In this document: positions 8,571 to 17,142 of the stretch, piece after piece
Layout: the number at the start of each line of letters is the position of its first letter
How positions within the stretch are numbered: position 1 is the stretch's first letter
DNA from: Nodosilinea sp. FACHB-141
GTDB taxonomy: Bacteria; Cyanobacteriota; Cyanobacteriia; Phormidesmidales; Phormidesmidaceae
Direction: 5' to 3'
DNA length: 64,000 nucleotides
NCBI RefSeq assembly: GCF_014696135.1
Contig: NZ_JACJPP010000006.1
Coordinates: 111,261-175,260, forward strand
Made by a program: the position numbers and the translations under genes
Notes under the pieces: generated by a model
Told to the model about the DNA's origin: nothing
Database searches by the model: none
What the model saw: only the letters and a program-made list of their open reading frames with translations

Positions 8571-9728
8571 ATGCGACTGGCAGACTTCATTCTTGGGAAC
8601 GTCGAGCCCATCCTCGTGGAATGGGAAGCGTTTGCGCGCAGCCTCACACCCGGCATGAAGATGACAAAGCTCGCCCTGCGTGATGACGCCGAGGCGATGC
8701 TACTGGCAGCCGCGCGAGACATGCAGATCGGACAAAGCCCTGCGCAGCATGCGAGCAAGTCCAAAGGCCATGGCGGCGCTGTTGGTGAGGAGAGTGACCA
8801 GCTCGACAACGCCTCGGTACTGCACGGTGCGGCGCGCGTGGGCTCGGGCTTTGACATCATGGAGGTCGTCTCTGAATACCGCGCCCTGCGTGCCAGCGTG
8901 CTTCGCCTGTGGCACACGAGCCGCCCGCAGCTCGACATTGACGACATCGACGACATCACCCGCTTCAACGAGTCGATCGACCAATCGCTCGCCGCAGCCG
9001 TTGGCAGTTATACCAGTCGTGTCGATCAGTCGCGTCGCATGTTCTTGGCCATCCTCGGCCACGACCTGCGCAGCCCGCTGAACTCCATCAGCATGGCCGC
9101 ACAACTGATCTCACGCACCTCAGACAAACACCCAGACTCTCCCAGAGCGCTGTCGGTGATCGAGACAAACACGGAAGCGGTCACGCGGTTGATCCGCGAC
9201 CTAATCGACTTTGCCTCAACGGGGCTGGGCAGCGCGATGCCGCTGACGCGCGGTCCGGTTGATCTAGAAACACTCTGTCGCCAAGTCTTCGAGGAATTCT
9301 GCGTTGCCTACCCGCAGCGAACGTTGCGCTTTCACTCAGACGGCCACCTCATGGGCGACTGGGATGCGGCCCGACTCCGCCAAGTCGTCTCCAACCTGAT
9401 GGGCAACGCAATTCAGCATGGGTCAGCCGAGCAGCCGATCGAGCTATCGATCGCTTCAGAAGGACCGAGCGTGGTCTTAAGCGTGCATAACGAAGGGCCG
9501 CCGATCTCGGCGGATATGCTAGGAAGAATCTTCGACCCGCTCATGCGCCACACCATACCAGAATCAGTAGTCCAGCGGGTTCCAGGCAGCATCGGTCTGG
9601 GTTTGTACATTGTGCGCGAGATCGTTGTCGCCCACGGGGGCACAGTAGAGGTCGCTTCGACGGCGCAGGAGGGCACAACGTTCACCGTCTGCCTGCCACA
9701 GTCATGCCCTATTGAAGGCGATCGCTAG
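8571..9728 (+). CDS. Sensor histidine kinase with RsbRD-like N-terminal domain
   Basis: Residues 1 to about 150 (MRLADFILGNVEPILVEWEAFARS) match the RsbT co-antagonist/RsbRD-like sensory domain. A HisKA dimerisation helix follows with the phospho-accepting His164 in ILGHDLRSPLNSI, then a HATPase_c domain with NLMGNAIQHG (N box), DPLMR, GSIGLGLYIVREIV (G boxes) and a C-terminal GTTFTVCLP strand. The ATG at 8571 is preferred because GGAG lies 10 bases upstream; an ATG at 8550 is in frame. There is no membrane segment and no adjacent response regulator. Codon use (CGC, CTG, GCG rich) and the domain pairing look proteobacterial, which suggests transfer. Confidence 0.8.
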   Translation: MRLADFILGNVEPILVEWEAFARSLTPGMKMTKLALRDDAEAMLLAAARDMQIGQSPAQHASKSKGHGGAVGEESDQLDNASVLHGAARVGSGFDIMEVVSEYRALRASVLRLWHTSRPQLDIDDIDDITRFNESIDQSLAAAVGSYTSRVDQSRRMFLAILGHDLRSPLNSISMAAQLISRTSDKHPDSPRALSVIETNTEAVTRLIRDLIDFASTGLGSAMPLTRGPVDLETLCRQVFEEFCVAYPQRTLRFHSDGHLMGDWDAARLRQVVSNLMGNAIQHGSAEQPIELSIASEGPSVVLSVHNEGPPISADMLGRIFDPLMRHTIPESVVQRVPGSIGLGLYIVREIVVAHGGTVEVASTAQEGTTFTVCLPQSCPIEGDR

Positions 9729-9849
9729 TCAGTGTAGGGGGCGTTGTCGGCTTCACTGTTTTAGCCATGCTCCATTCCCCCCTTGGCAGCAAAGCACCAT
9801 TTCACCCGTAAATATTGCTCATAATTGTTACTGCCCAACAATCAGGAGC

Positions 9850-9896
9850 AGGTTGGGTGGCGCACTAGCAGAACCTAACGAAACCCAGTTTGGGGT
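9850..9896 (+). repeat. Dispersed repeat copy 2 in the 9729-10029 gap
   Basis: AGGTTGGGTGGCGC at 9850-9863 is followed by GAACCTAACGAAACCCA, its partial inverted arm, giving a degenerate palindrome. It shares its first arm with the copy at 8295. The rest of the 300-base gap holds only the terminator at 9979. Confidence 0.4.
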
Positions 9897-9978
9897 AGGA
9901 ATACACTTAGTTTCATCCAACCCACACCTAAAAAATTCTTAATCAATTATGAGGATAAATAGACTTTAATTACGCCAA

Positions 9979-10013
9979 AGTCTGTAGCTCTTCCTACAAA
10001 AGAACTACAGACT
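9979..10013 (-). terminator. Hairpin after the V4R-like gene
   Basis: AGTCTGTAG at 9979-9987 pairs perfectly with CTACAGACT at 10005-10013, and inner CTCTT/AAGAA bases can extend the stem. It sits 17 bases past the stop codon of the minus-strand gene at 10030. The T tail is weak. Confidence 0.5.
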
Positions 10014-10029
10014 CTAAGCAGCATTTGGT

Positions 10030-10521
10030 TTAACCAATCACTTCAAATTCGATCGTGTCAAAATTGCCGCCCCGCAGAACAGACTCCGTTTGCTTGCCGC
10101 GCAAACGCTTTCCTGTGACGCTCTCAAGCACACCCTGAATGGCTCCTAATGTAAAAGTGAGCTGACGGGGAGACCCCTCGGGTTCTCCAGCCGAACAAAT
10201 CGTCTCTCGACAGTAAACTGAAATCTTTTCTTCGGCTTCGACAATCTTATCAACAATGCAGAGTCGGGTGCCATCCTTACCCAGGGCAGCTTGAAGTACT
10301 TCAGCCACAGATGCAAGCGACCTACCTTGCCCGGCGAGACCTAGTTGCTCTGCTACTTGCCGACCCCGCTGGCGACCAGCGCCAATGAGGGCGATCGCAG
10401 CAGCCTTTTCACCCAAGACTTCTTCGGTACCAACAACTAAGGCTCTGAAACAAACAATACTACTAAAATCGCCAAGTTCAGTACGCAACTGAGCTACAGG
10501 TGAAACAACAGCGGTGGACAT
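10030..10521 (-). CDS. V4R-domain-like protein without the usual cysteines
   Basis: A 163-residue soluble protein. The C-terminal block (TLGAIQGVLESVTGKRL, then an ETSV-like segment and FDTIEFEVI) has the layout of the end of V4R/hydrocarbon-binding domains (small-molecule or tetrapyrrole-linked proteins), but the usual Cys-x-x-x-Gly-x-x-x-Cys is replaced by VLRGGNFDTIEF. The N-terminal half (FRALVVGTEEVLGEKAAAIALIGAGRQRGRQVAEQLGL) also matches the helix that opens V4R domains. Two other V4R proteins are encoded 3-5 kb away in the PAP-type operon. The assignment is by pattern only. It starts at ATG 10521 and has its own terminator. Confidence 0.5.
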   Translation of the reverse strand: MSTAVVSPVAQLRTELGDFSSIVCFRALVVGTEEVLGEKAAAIALIGAGRQRGRQVAEQLGLAGQGRSLASVAEVLQAALGKDGTRLCIVDKIVEAEEKISVYCRETICSAGEPEGSPRQLTFTLGAIQGVLESVTGKRLRGKQTESVLRGGNFDTIEFEVIG

Positions 10522-11449
10522 AATGGATGCCTTAAAGTATAGATGAACAGTTTTTCGAAATCAGGAAAATTACTGCCTGCAACAGACTTGATGGGCTAGT
10601 TTTGATGCAGATTGTGCATCTTTCTCAGACAGGATTGAAGCGACCAAATAACCAAATGGTTTTTTAGGGCTCAAAAAGCTAAAACATTTTTCTTGGGCTA
10701 ATCTATTTCAAACATGAATCAGCTTGAGAATCGCTTCCCTAGTCTTTCCCAGGCATTGATATTCTTTATTATTGCCATAGAATAGAGAATGTGCTTCCGT
10801 AATTTCCGTCAAATCGCTAATAGCAACTATGAAATTATGCAACTTTTTATATTTTGACAATTTCAATCAATTCTTATGTATTGCTCGTTTTTTGCTGCTA
10901 CAGATGTTTCGATTTAAATACTTTGATTTACTTGCAGAAGTATTTTTCATTTAAGATGTGCCTTAAACCTCGAGTCAGTAGAGCAATACACGTCAACAAT
11001 TGATATCTACTAAACTTTGGCTGAACGCGACGCAACTTCGCAATGACATTCAACCAAATATAGCGATGGCTACTGCGCTTAAGATATTAGCTGCTGCCAA
11101 AACCCGGTCAGTTCATTGACCAATAGCCATCGCAACCGAGGATAATGCAGCATTCTTAATCAAGCTGGCGACGGCTGATCACAACATTTACTGTCACTAC
11201 CAAATTTCCAGAGCCAAGACATTCTGCACTTAGGCAACCTACCTAAGCGGCACTCGGCCCATCCCTAAGGAGTAGACTACTAATGTTTTGCTAGCTGTCG
11301 ATTCGAAGAAGGCTTTGCTACCACTTGCACCCTTGTAGAAGCGCAGTGGCAAAGTGTTAGCCACGCTCTTTGATAGCTCCAATTCTTACCTCAATTATGA
11401 GGGCGATAGATCTGCTGCCGAACTGCCTAAACCTAATGACAAACTCAGA
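10522..11449. other. AT-rich intergenic stretch, mostly without genes
   Basis: A 930-base gap between two minus-strand units. It contains the promoter side of the V4R-like gene (10522 to about 10700), an AT-rich tract with TTTATTATTG and TTTTTGCTGC runs, a short open remnant on the minus strand (10928-11089, listed separately) and no recognisable RNA gene. Confidence 0.5.
10928..11089 (-). pseudogene. Possible 3' end of a lost gene
   Basis: Between an upstream stop (11087-11089) and a stop at 10928-10930 the minus strand reads as about 52 open codons with protein-like content (RYIWLNVIAKLRRVQPKFS, then YQLLTCIALLTRGLRH). There is no start codon in a sensible place. It could be the tail of a deleted gene or chance; I do not recognise the family. 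Confidence 0.2.
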
Positions 11450-13276
11450 TTAAAACAGAATGTCTGGAGCTAAATCGGCTAGATCAACGGGGTAAATACG
11501 GCTACTCGCAGCTTCGCTGACGCTCCACAGATATTGAATCGGCGCTGATTTGTCAGGGCTAGTTTTAGAGTGCAGGGGTACCATAGCCTGCGGTCGAGGC
11601 AGCCCAGCTGTACGATTGATGATGCGGCCTTCATCGTTAATCAGCAAAAATTCTCCCTCTTGGCTGAGCAGCCCGTAGCCTACAGCGGTCTCAAACAGCC
11701 AGTGCGGTGAAATATCGACCCGGTAACGCAGCATTCTAAAAGGCTTTAGGTCGACAATCAGCAGAGCATTGGGGCAATTTTCCTCTAGAGCAAGGTAACG
11801 ATAGGGGGTGCGGGTAGGCACCAAATTGTAAATGGGCACCGAGGCAGCAACTGCCCCAAGATAAGTACCCCGGCGGGTTACTCCGTGAAACAGCGTACGG
11901 CTACCCCGGCGCACTACCAACGCTGCGTGGCGGTTGTCTGGAGCGAGAAGGGTAACTAGTTTATCCCCGTCCGCAGCGGCGATCGCGGCTGTTAGCGGTG
12001 CCGATATTTTGACCCCTTGCTCCGGTGGCATTGTCAACTGACGCACAGCTACGCGGAATGAATCTTTGATGATCTGGGTGGCGGTGGCAAACCAGCGCCC
12101 ATTGGGGGCAACCGCCACCCCATCGGAGTAAATGCCTTGGGCAACACAGCCTAAACCGTGGGTCATCGACAACAGGTGCAACGATTCTGTGGTGACCAAA
12201 AGCCCCCCCTGAGGAGTCGGCAAAAACCGTTGCACTGGGGCGGGCAGCGCAAAGCCTTGACTGGCCTGAGGTGTAGCCATACCTGCTTGAGGCCAGTGAT
12301 AAAACCACACCCGCTGCTGGCTACAGGTCACCAGCAGATGGCTTTGATGGGGTCGGGGCACCAAGCCCATCACCACCGTGGGGTGAGGCAGCGCTACAAA
12401 GGGCAAATCTGATGCCAAATCTAGCTCTGGCAGCGCTTTAGCACAGGCGGGTTGACTCAGCAGTCCCTGGGTTTGGTATGTCTGATAAATCGCCGTCAGG
12501 TCGGCGCGCATGGCTTGGGCGCTGAAGTAGCGCTTGGGCAACAGCTTTTGCAGCGCTTTACGCAGCACCTGGCTAAAGGGCTCGGCCACTTGGACGGGCA
12601 CAATCGGTGACCGATTGAGGTGAGCCACCATCAGCTCCATGGGAGTGCCCGAAAAGGGCCGCTGACCCAGCAGCAGCTCATACAAAATAATGCCCACAGC
12701 GTAGAGATCGGCGGCAGGAGGATGCTGGTTGTAAAATCGCTCTGGGGCCATGTAGGCGGGGGAGCCGGTGTGACCCATATCGGCCTCTTTGGCTTCTTGG
12801 CTGAGGCGGGCAATGCCCAAATCAGAGACTCGCGCCACCCAGCCCCCAGGCGTCAGCTCCATGAGAATGTTTTCGGGCTTGATGTCGCAGTGCACAATGC
12901 CTTGGCGATGGGCGCACTCCAAGGCGGCGAGAATGTCTAGGGTAAATCCCAGTACCTCTTGCACGGTGAGTACTGTGTCGCTTTCGAGCAGCGATCGCAG
13001 CGTGCCCCCCTCGCAGTAGTCGAGCACCAGCTGGCGACCGCTGGTGGAATGCTCCAGGGCATGGCAGGTGACAATGCTGGGGTGTTCAAGGCTAATTAAA
13101 AACCGCAGCTCCCGCAAAAACTTGTGGGTGGGGAAACGGTCTTTGTGGAGGTCTTTAATCGCCACCAATTCCCCAGTTTTGCGGTGGATGGCGCAGTAGA
13201 CTCGGCCAAACTGCCCGTGCCCTACCAGCCCCAGGGTGTAATACTGCGATCGCCGAATTTGCCGGGTGAGGGCCAC
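11450..13276 (-). CDS. spkG: SpkG-like Ser/Thr protein kinase, last gene of the PAP-type operon
   Basis: The N-terminal Hanks-type kinase domain (about residues 10-270) shows the P-loop VGHGQFGRV, lysine in AIKDL, catalytic loop HCDIKPENIL (Cys instead of the usual Arg before the Asp), DLG in place of DFG, and APE. The C-terminal 330 residues are Pro- and beta-rich, without a membrane helix, and could be a beta-propeller-like domain. Synechocystis SpkG (Slr0152) is encoded at the end of the slr0144-slr0152 photosystem II assembly operon, which matches this context. I take GTG at 13276, just after the upstream stop and preceded by AGGGG; an ATG at 13333 would overlap the upstream gene by 50 bases. 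Confidence 0.8.
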   Translation of the reverse strand: MALTRQIRRSQYYTLGLVGHGQFGRVYCAIHRKTGELVAIKDLHKDRFPTHKFLRELRFLISLEHPSIVTCHALEHSTSGRQLVLDYCEGGTLRSLLESDTVLTVQEVLGFTLDILAALECAHRQGIVHCDIKPENILMELTPGGWVARVSDLGIARLSQEAKEADMGHTGSPAYMAPERFYNQHPPAADLYAVGIILYELLLGQRPFSGTPMELMVAHLNRSPIVPVQVAEPFSQVLRKALQKLLPKRYFSAQAMRADLTAIYQTYQTQGLLSQPACAKALPELDLASDLPFVALPHPTVVMGLVPRPHQSHLLVTCSQQRVWFYHWPQAGMATPQASQGFALPAPVQRFLPTPQGGLLVTTESLHLLSMTHGLGCVAQGIYSDGVAVAPNGRWFATATQIIKDSFRVAVRQLTMPPEQGVKISAPLTAAIAAADGDKLVTLLAPDNRHAALVVRRGSRTLFHGVTRRGTYLGAVAASVPIYNLVPTRTPYRYLALEENCPNALLIVDLKPFRMLRYRVDISPHWLFETAVGYGLLSQEGEFLLINDEGRIINRTAGLPRPQAMVPLHSKTSPDKSAPIQYLWSVSEAASSRIYPVDLADLAPDILF

Positions 13277-13283
13277 CGTGTGT

Positions 13284-13946
13284 TTACCCCTGCTGCATGA
13301 GGGTTTGCATAATGGCCTGGTGGGCTTGGCCATTGGCCACCAGAGCTTCTACGGGCTGTAGCCGCTTTTGTAGACCCAGAACAAAGCGATTGCAGTCGTC
13401 GCCCTTGGCTGTGCAGCTAGTTTGGGCACAGCGCAGCTCGCGCCCGGTGAGCTGACTAAAGAAGATTTCAAGAATGCCGCGCTCTAGGTCGCCCGCCGTT
13501 TTTTGGCCCTGGGGGGCAGCGGCGGTGAAAGGAGAATGCCAGATTTCTACCCCTAAAAAGCCGCGATCGCGGTAGGTAATATCCAGATGAATCTGGCCCC
13601 AGCCGTGGGTCTTCCAACACTGCTGTAGCGACTGAAGAAATTCGGCCATCGACAGGCTGGAGAGGGGCTGCTTGTAGTAGTCGGCTAGCTCTTCACAGAA
13701 GCGGGCGTAGAAATTTTTGCCCCACCAGCGGCCACAGTTGTAGAGCACTAGCCCCGACGCCTGACCGGTTTCCTTTTCTAGCCCAGAATAAATGGCCTGG
13801 AGCAGCGAGTCAGGGATGGCCAACAGGCGATCGCCGCGACGATTTTCCAGCAGGCCCAGCTCGGTCGAGCCCCGCACATAAAGATCTTGAGCAAAGTAGT
13901 TGCCGGGCAGCCGGCCATCGGTGAGTAAATCGGCAACAGAAACCAT
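13284..13946 (-). CDS. V4R-domain protein, Slr0147-like
   Basis: A 220-residue protein with a V4R domain ending in RELRCAQTSCTAKGDDCNRFVLG (about residues 170-192), the Cys-rich signature of the family. The middle LVLYNCGRWWGKNFYARFCEEL is the characteristic Gly-Trp-Gly helix. V4R domains are tied to tetrapyrrole or hydrophobic-ligand binding; in Synechocystis the homologous PAP-operon protein is implicated in photosystem II assembly. It lies between the phycobiliprotein-like gene and the kinase gene in the same direction. Confidence 0.75.
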   Translation of the reverse strand: MVSVADLLTDGRLPGNYFAQDLYVRGSTELGLLENRRGDRLLAIPDSLLQAIYSGLEKETGQASGLVLYNCGRWWGKNFYARFCEELADYYKQPLSSLSMAEFLQSLQQCWKTHGWGQIHLDITYRDRGFLGVEIWHSPFTAAAPQGQKTAGDLERGILEIFFSQLTGRELRCAQTSCTAKGDDCNRFVLGLQKRLQPVEALVANGQAHQAIMQTLMQQG

Positions 13947-14043
13947 AGTTAACGTCCTTCACAGGGTAGTGATGATGGTGGTCAGACCCGCCGAGCACTG
14001 GCGGGACGGGGGCAACCCCCAACGGCCAAACCGCTAGTTATGC

Positions 14044-14532
14044 CTAGAGCAACCCGGCTAGGGTGACGGTTTCGCGAGTATTGAGCATCAGACTTTTAGC
14101 CTTTTCAATGCTGGGCTTGAGCAGGTTGAGCTGGGCCGGCGAAAAGACCTTGGCCAACTGCTGCATCAGCAGCTGAAACAGCTGTTGATCGACCGCCTGG
14201 GTTTCGTAAGCTTTAACCATCTCGGGCAGCCAGCCCTGCAAGCGCTCTTCCACAAAGCCGTCGTCGTCGAGCAGCATGGCCATGGCGGCGTAGCGCAGCA
14301 CCATCAGCCCATTGCGCACACTGCGCTCGACTAAAGGCTCGGGGTGTCCGGCCTGCTGCTGCAGGGCATCGGCAATAGGCTGCATAATGGCAATTTCTTG
14401 GTCCCGTAGGGTGCGGTAGACTGCCATCCGCTCCGGAATTGAGCTGACGTACTGGCTCAGAACGCTGAGGTCGTTAGCGTCGAGGTATTGCTTTTCAGGC
14501 GAGTCAAATAGGGTATCGAGCTTGAAGGTCAT
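14044..14532 (-). CDS. Phycobiliprotein-like protein without chromophore cysteine, Slr0146-like
   Basis: A 162-residue all-helical protein with the spacing of a phycobilisome subunit: an N-terminal DANDLSVLSQYVSSIPERMAVYRTLRDQE segment (like the YL-x-x-EL-x-x-L and x-R-x-x-A part of allophycocyanin) and VLRYAAMAMLLDDD, equivalent to the chromophore-pocket RY-x-x-YA-x-x-x-GD. The cysteine that binds bilin is replaced (LVERSVRNG), so it should not carry a covalent bilin. In the PAP operon of Synechocystis a protein of this kind accompanies V4R proteins. A structural or assembly role is inferred. Confidence 0.6.
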   Translation of the reverse strand: MTFKLDTLFDSPEKQYLDANDLSVLSQYVSSIPERMAVYRTLRDQEIAIMQPIADALQQQAGHPEPLVERSVRNGLMVLRYAAMAMLLDDDGFVEERLQGWLPEMVKAYETQAVDQQLFQLLMQQLAKVFSPAQLNLLKPSIEKAKSLMLNTRETVTLAGLL

Positions 14533-14614
14533 GGCAAATCTCCGGGGAAGTGGGGCGCAGGTGGTCGGGTTGATGGCGCTTACCGTCGGCTAGCAGGCTA
14601 AGCAATGGCAAGGA

Positions 14615-14905
14615 CTAGCCAAATAGATCGTCCAGGGTCAAATCGAGATTGGGGTCAGCCGCAGGAGTGGTCGTTGTGGCTAGGGGAGAGATCGGTACCC
14701 CGACGATGGGCTGTCCATCCCAGGCGATGTTTTGGAAGAAATCGCCGACAGTCATAGTCATGGTTGACTCTGACCGAACAGGGGCACCCAGGCTTGGCAT
14801 AGCGAGAACCGATCGCCCATCCCAGGCTACGGCTTCAAAGAAAGCCTGTACCGTTTCCCTCAGCCAGGGTTGAGGGGCTTGAGACTCTTCGGGAAACATG
14901 CTCAT
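14615..14905 (-). CDS. Small PAP-operon protein, Slr0145-like
   Basis: A 96-residue acidic protein with an internal duplication: AFFEAVAWDGRSV (about residues 18-30) and DFFQNIAWDGQPIVG (about 53-67) share the pattern FF-x-x-(V/I)AWDG, and the C terminus ends LTLDDLFG. The start codon overlaps the stop of the preceding V4R gene (ATGA), so they are translationally coupled. It has no membrane segment. By position it corresponds to Slr0145 of the PAP operon. The AWDG repeat suggests a short binding motif; the partner is unknown. Confidence 0.65.
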   Translation of the reverse strand: MSMFPEESQAPQPWLRETVQAFFEAVAWDGRSVLAMPSLGAPVRSESTMTMTVGDFFQNIAWDGQPIVGVPISPLATTTTPAADPNLDLTLDDLFG

Positions 14906-15585
14906 TGGCCACCTTCCCCAGCCCGCAGGCGCTTCTCAATGTCGCGGGCGTTGGCCCCTTCATTCATCCAGAAGGAGGCGGCATCGATGCGCTCGCGGCT
15001 CCCCAGCAAAAACTTGCAGTAGGTCTCGCCCATGGAGTAGCACTGAATTTCAATGCAGCTCAGCTGCTTGCGCACCATCTCGGTAAAAAAACCGGCAAAC
15101 AGACCGGCGTAGAGGTGGCAGACGGGCTTGCCTACGTCACCCAGGGTGCGAGCCACAGCGGAGTCGAACACGTTGATAAACATGAAGCCCTGTTTGCGAT
15201 CGCTCATGTCGACCTCCCACCGGCCCCAGCCCTGGGAAATGAAGGGCCACCACCAGGTTTCGAGCAAAAACATCAGGTTGGCGCGGCGGGGGCTCATGGC
15301 AAACTCGCGCTCAAACCAGGCTTCAAATATCAGCGAGTCGTGTTTGCCCCACTCCAACCCCACGGTGTACATGATGGCGGCCGAGGCGTCGCCGACTTCT
15401 TCTTGCAGTCCCTCCAGCAGGCCAATGATGAAGTCTTCGCTAGTGAGCACATTACGGGTGTCGTTCCAGTCGGTAATAGTGCCGTAATCGCCGTTAAATT
15501 GAAAGAAATCCCGCAGGGCATAGTGGTTATGCTTCTTGGGAAATTTTTGGTGCAGACGGTGGGCGGTCTCTGTGGTCATAACCAT
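14902..15585 (-). CDS. V4R-domain protein, Slr0144-like
   Basis: A 227-residue protein with start ATG at 15585 (MVMTTETAHRLHQKF); an in-frame start further upstream at 15687 gives a poor extension. The V4R domain holds LEWGKHDSLIFEAWFEREF and ends QLSCIEIQCYSMGETYCKFLLGS, with the conserved Cys-x-x-x-Gly-x-x-x-Cys. This resembles Slr0144, first gene of the Synechocystis PAP operon, whose products associate with photosystem II assembly intermediates. It overlaps the next gene by 4 bases. It is a paralogue of the V4R gene at 13284. Confidence 0.75.
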   Translation of the reverse strand: MVMTTETAHRLHQKFPKKHNHYALRDFFQFNGDYGTITDWNDTRNVLTSEDFIIGLLEGLQEEVGDASAAIMYTVGLEWGKHDSLIFEAWFEREFAMSPRRANLMFLLETWWWPFISQGWGRWEVDMSDRKQGFMFINVFDSAVARTLGDVGKPVCHLYAGLFAGFFTEMVRKQLSCIEIQCYSMGETYCKFLLGSRERIDAASFWMNEGANARDIEKRLRAGEGGQ

Positions 15586-15880
15586 AGCTCGAACAGGCCT
15601 TGTAAGACTGTTTTCAGTGATAGCTGTAATGTGCCCAGGCCGACGCAAAATTAACAGCGCAGAGGTGCGCGATCGCACCGTTGCCAACCTGTCTGCCCAG
15701 GGCTAAAGCTACTGGAGATAAAGCATTGTCGCTTACCTACGCTTTTCTGTCACGACACAAAACGTAGTAATTATTACTCCATATGAAAGCGCCCAGGTCG
15801 CTGCAATTGGCGGCCTGGGCTCTGGTGTTGTAGCGACTATGCGATTGGTTGACGCCAGTGATTTCGGCTTCTGCCTAGGC

Positions 15881-16366
15881 TCAAATAGACCTACCCAGAA
15901 GGGTACGGCTCAGCTCTAGGATGGGTAAAAACAGTCTTAGCTCTTCGGTATTGAGGTGCTGGGTCATCACCTCCTGCATAACGGTGTAGGTGAGGTTGCA
16001 ACTCTCCTGGGCCCCAAAGGCTCGCATGATGCTTTGAAACCACATCAGCAGGGTGTCTTTAAGCCATTCCGAATCGTTAAGCAGCAGGGCCGTGGCGCTG
16101 TAGCGCAGCACTCGCACTGTGTCGCGCTGCCACTTGGCGGCTAAATCTTGACCACCTACTAGAAAGATGTCGGGCTTTTGGACCTTGAGCCGATTCAGGA
16201 CTTGGCTGATAATTTGCTGCTCGGCCCCCTGAATCTTTTGGTAAGCCCGCAGCCGAGTGCTAACAGAGCCCAGATATTGCTGAAAAAACATTAGCTCTTG
16301 GTCGGAGGCGTAGCGACCATCGGTGGCTTGGACTAGAGCCTGGACGTTAGTGAGCATGCTGAGCAA
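15881..16366 (-). CDS. Second phycobiliprotein-like protein without chromophore cysteine
   Basis: A 161-residue helical protein that can be aligned by eye with the protein at 14044: an N-terminal ASDQELMFFQQYLGSVSTRL segment, AYQKIQGAEQQIISQVL, VLRYSATALLLNDSEWLKD (phycobilin-pocket position) and a C-terminal LPILELSRTLLG. Two cysteine-free positions replace the bilin attachment site; its single Cys lies in QESCNLTY, elsewhere. It is on the same strand, about 295 bases before the Slr0144-like gene, so it may open the same operon or be transcribed alone. Its role is unknown; relatedness to phycobilisome subunits is the main clue. Confidence 0.6.
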   Translation of the reverse strand: MLSMLTNVQALVQATDGRYASDQELMFFQQYLGSVSTRLRAYQKIQGAEQQIISQVLNRLKVQKPDIFLVGGQDLAAKWQRDTVRVLRYSATALLLNDSEWLKDTLLMWFQSIMRAFGAQESCNLTYTVMQEVMTQHLNTEELRLFLPILELSRTLLGRSI

Positions 16367-16724
16367 GTCTCCCGCAGGGTGATATTACTAATATTCCCCT
16401 ATGTTGCGAAATGTAAACAAAATTGTAGCGAGAAGATTTGGGCGATCGCCCCACCACCTTTTTGTCCTCCGGGCAGTCTAAAGGCTACCCATCCTGACCG
16501 CGGACTGATTCGTCCACGATCTTCCTTAATTTTTGTGGATCCTGTTTTTGGGGCTGCAATAAAACTTAAACCCCCTGATGCCATGGAGTTGAAGACTCGT
16601 AGTAATCTGGTGGACATGGAATAACCCCCTATCCAAGCTTAGCCACGGCTCTTTGCAATGAGTCTGGGCTGGGGTTTGGCCTGGGCAAGCTGCCATTAAT
16701 ATTGATTTTAAGAGGGCATTGTTC
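16367..16724. other. Divergent promoter region before psaE
   Basis: 358 bases between the phycobiliprotein-like gene (-) and psaE (+). It holds one GCGATCGCC motif and the leader of psaE. I see no gene in it; open stretches in it are in low-quality frames. Confidence 0.6.
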
Positions 16725-16937
16725 ATGGTTCAACGTGGTTCTAAAGTTCGCATTCTCCGCAAAGAGTCTTACTGGTTCCGGGAAGTCGGCACCGTTGCCA
16801 CCATCGACCAAAGCGGCATCAAATACCCCGCGGTAGTGCGTTTTAATAACGTCAATTACGCTGGCATCAACACCAACAACTTCGCGCTGGCCGAGCTTCA
16901 AGAGGTTGAGGCCCCCAAGGCGGCTAAGAAGGCCTAG
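16725..16937 (+). CDS. psaE: Photosystem I reaction centre subunit IV (PsaE)
   Basis: A 70-residue protein starting [17 protein letters not shown] at ATG 16725; the in-frame TTG at 16719 is not needed. PsaE is a small SH3-like beta-barrel on the stromal face of photosystem I that helps dock ferredoxin and flavodoxin and supports cyclic electron flow. The family blocks [27 protein letters not shown] and ELQEV are all present, with a short Ala/Lys tail. It is monocistronic. Confidence 0.97.
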   Translation: MVQRGSKVRILRKESYWFREVGTVATIDQSGIKYPAVVRFNNVNYAGINTNNFALAELQEVEAPKAAKKA

Positions 16938-17142
16938 TTAGGCGATGCCCTATAGTCCCAGCCGAAAGCTGCCTTCAATGCCCTGACCGGGACCATAGGG
17001 AGTTGACTAGCGTTGTAGGCAACAATCAAGGCCTGTGCTTCGGCATGGGCCTTAATTATTAGAGTCATTTCTATATGCGCATCCTCACGATTGCTATAGT
17101 TCAGGAACACACCGTGAGGGGGCAGCGGCCCAAGGTTAAGCT

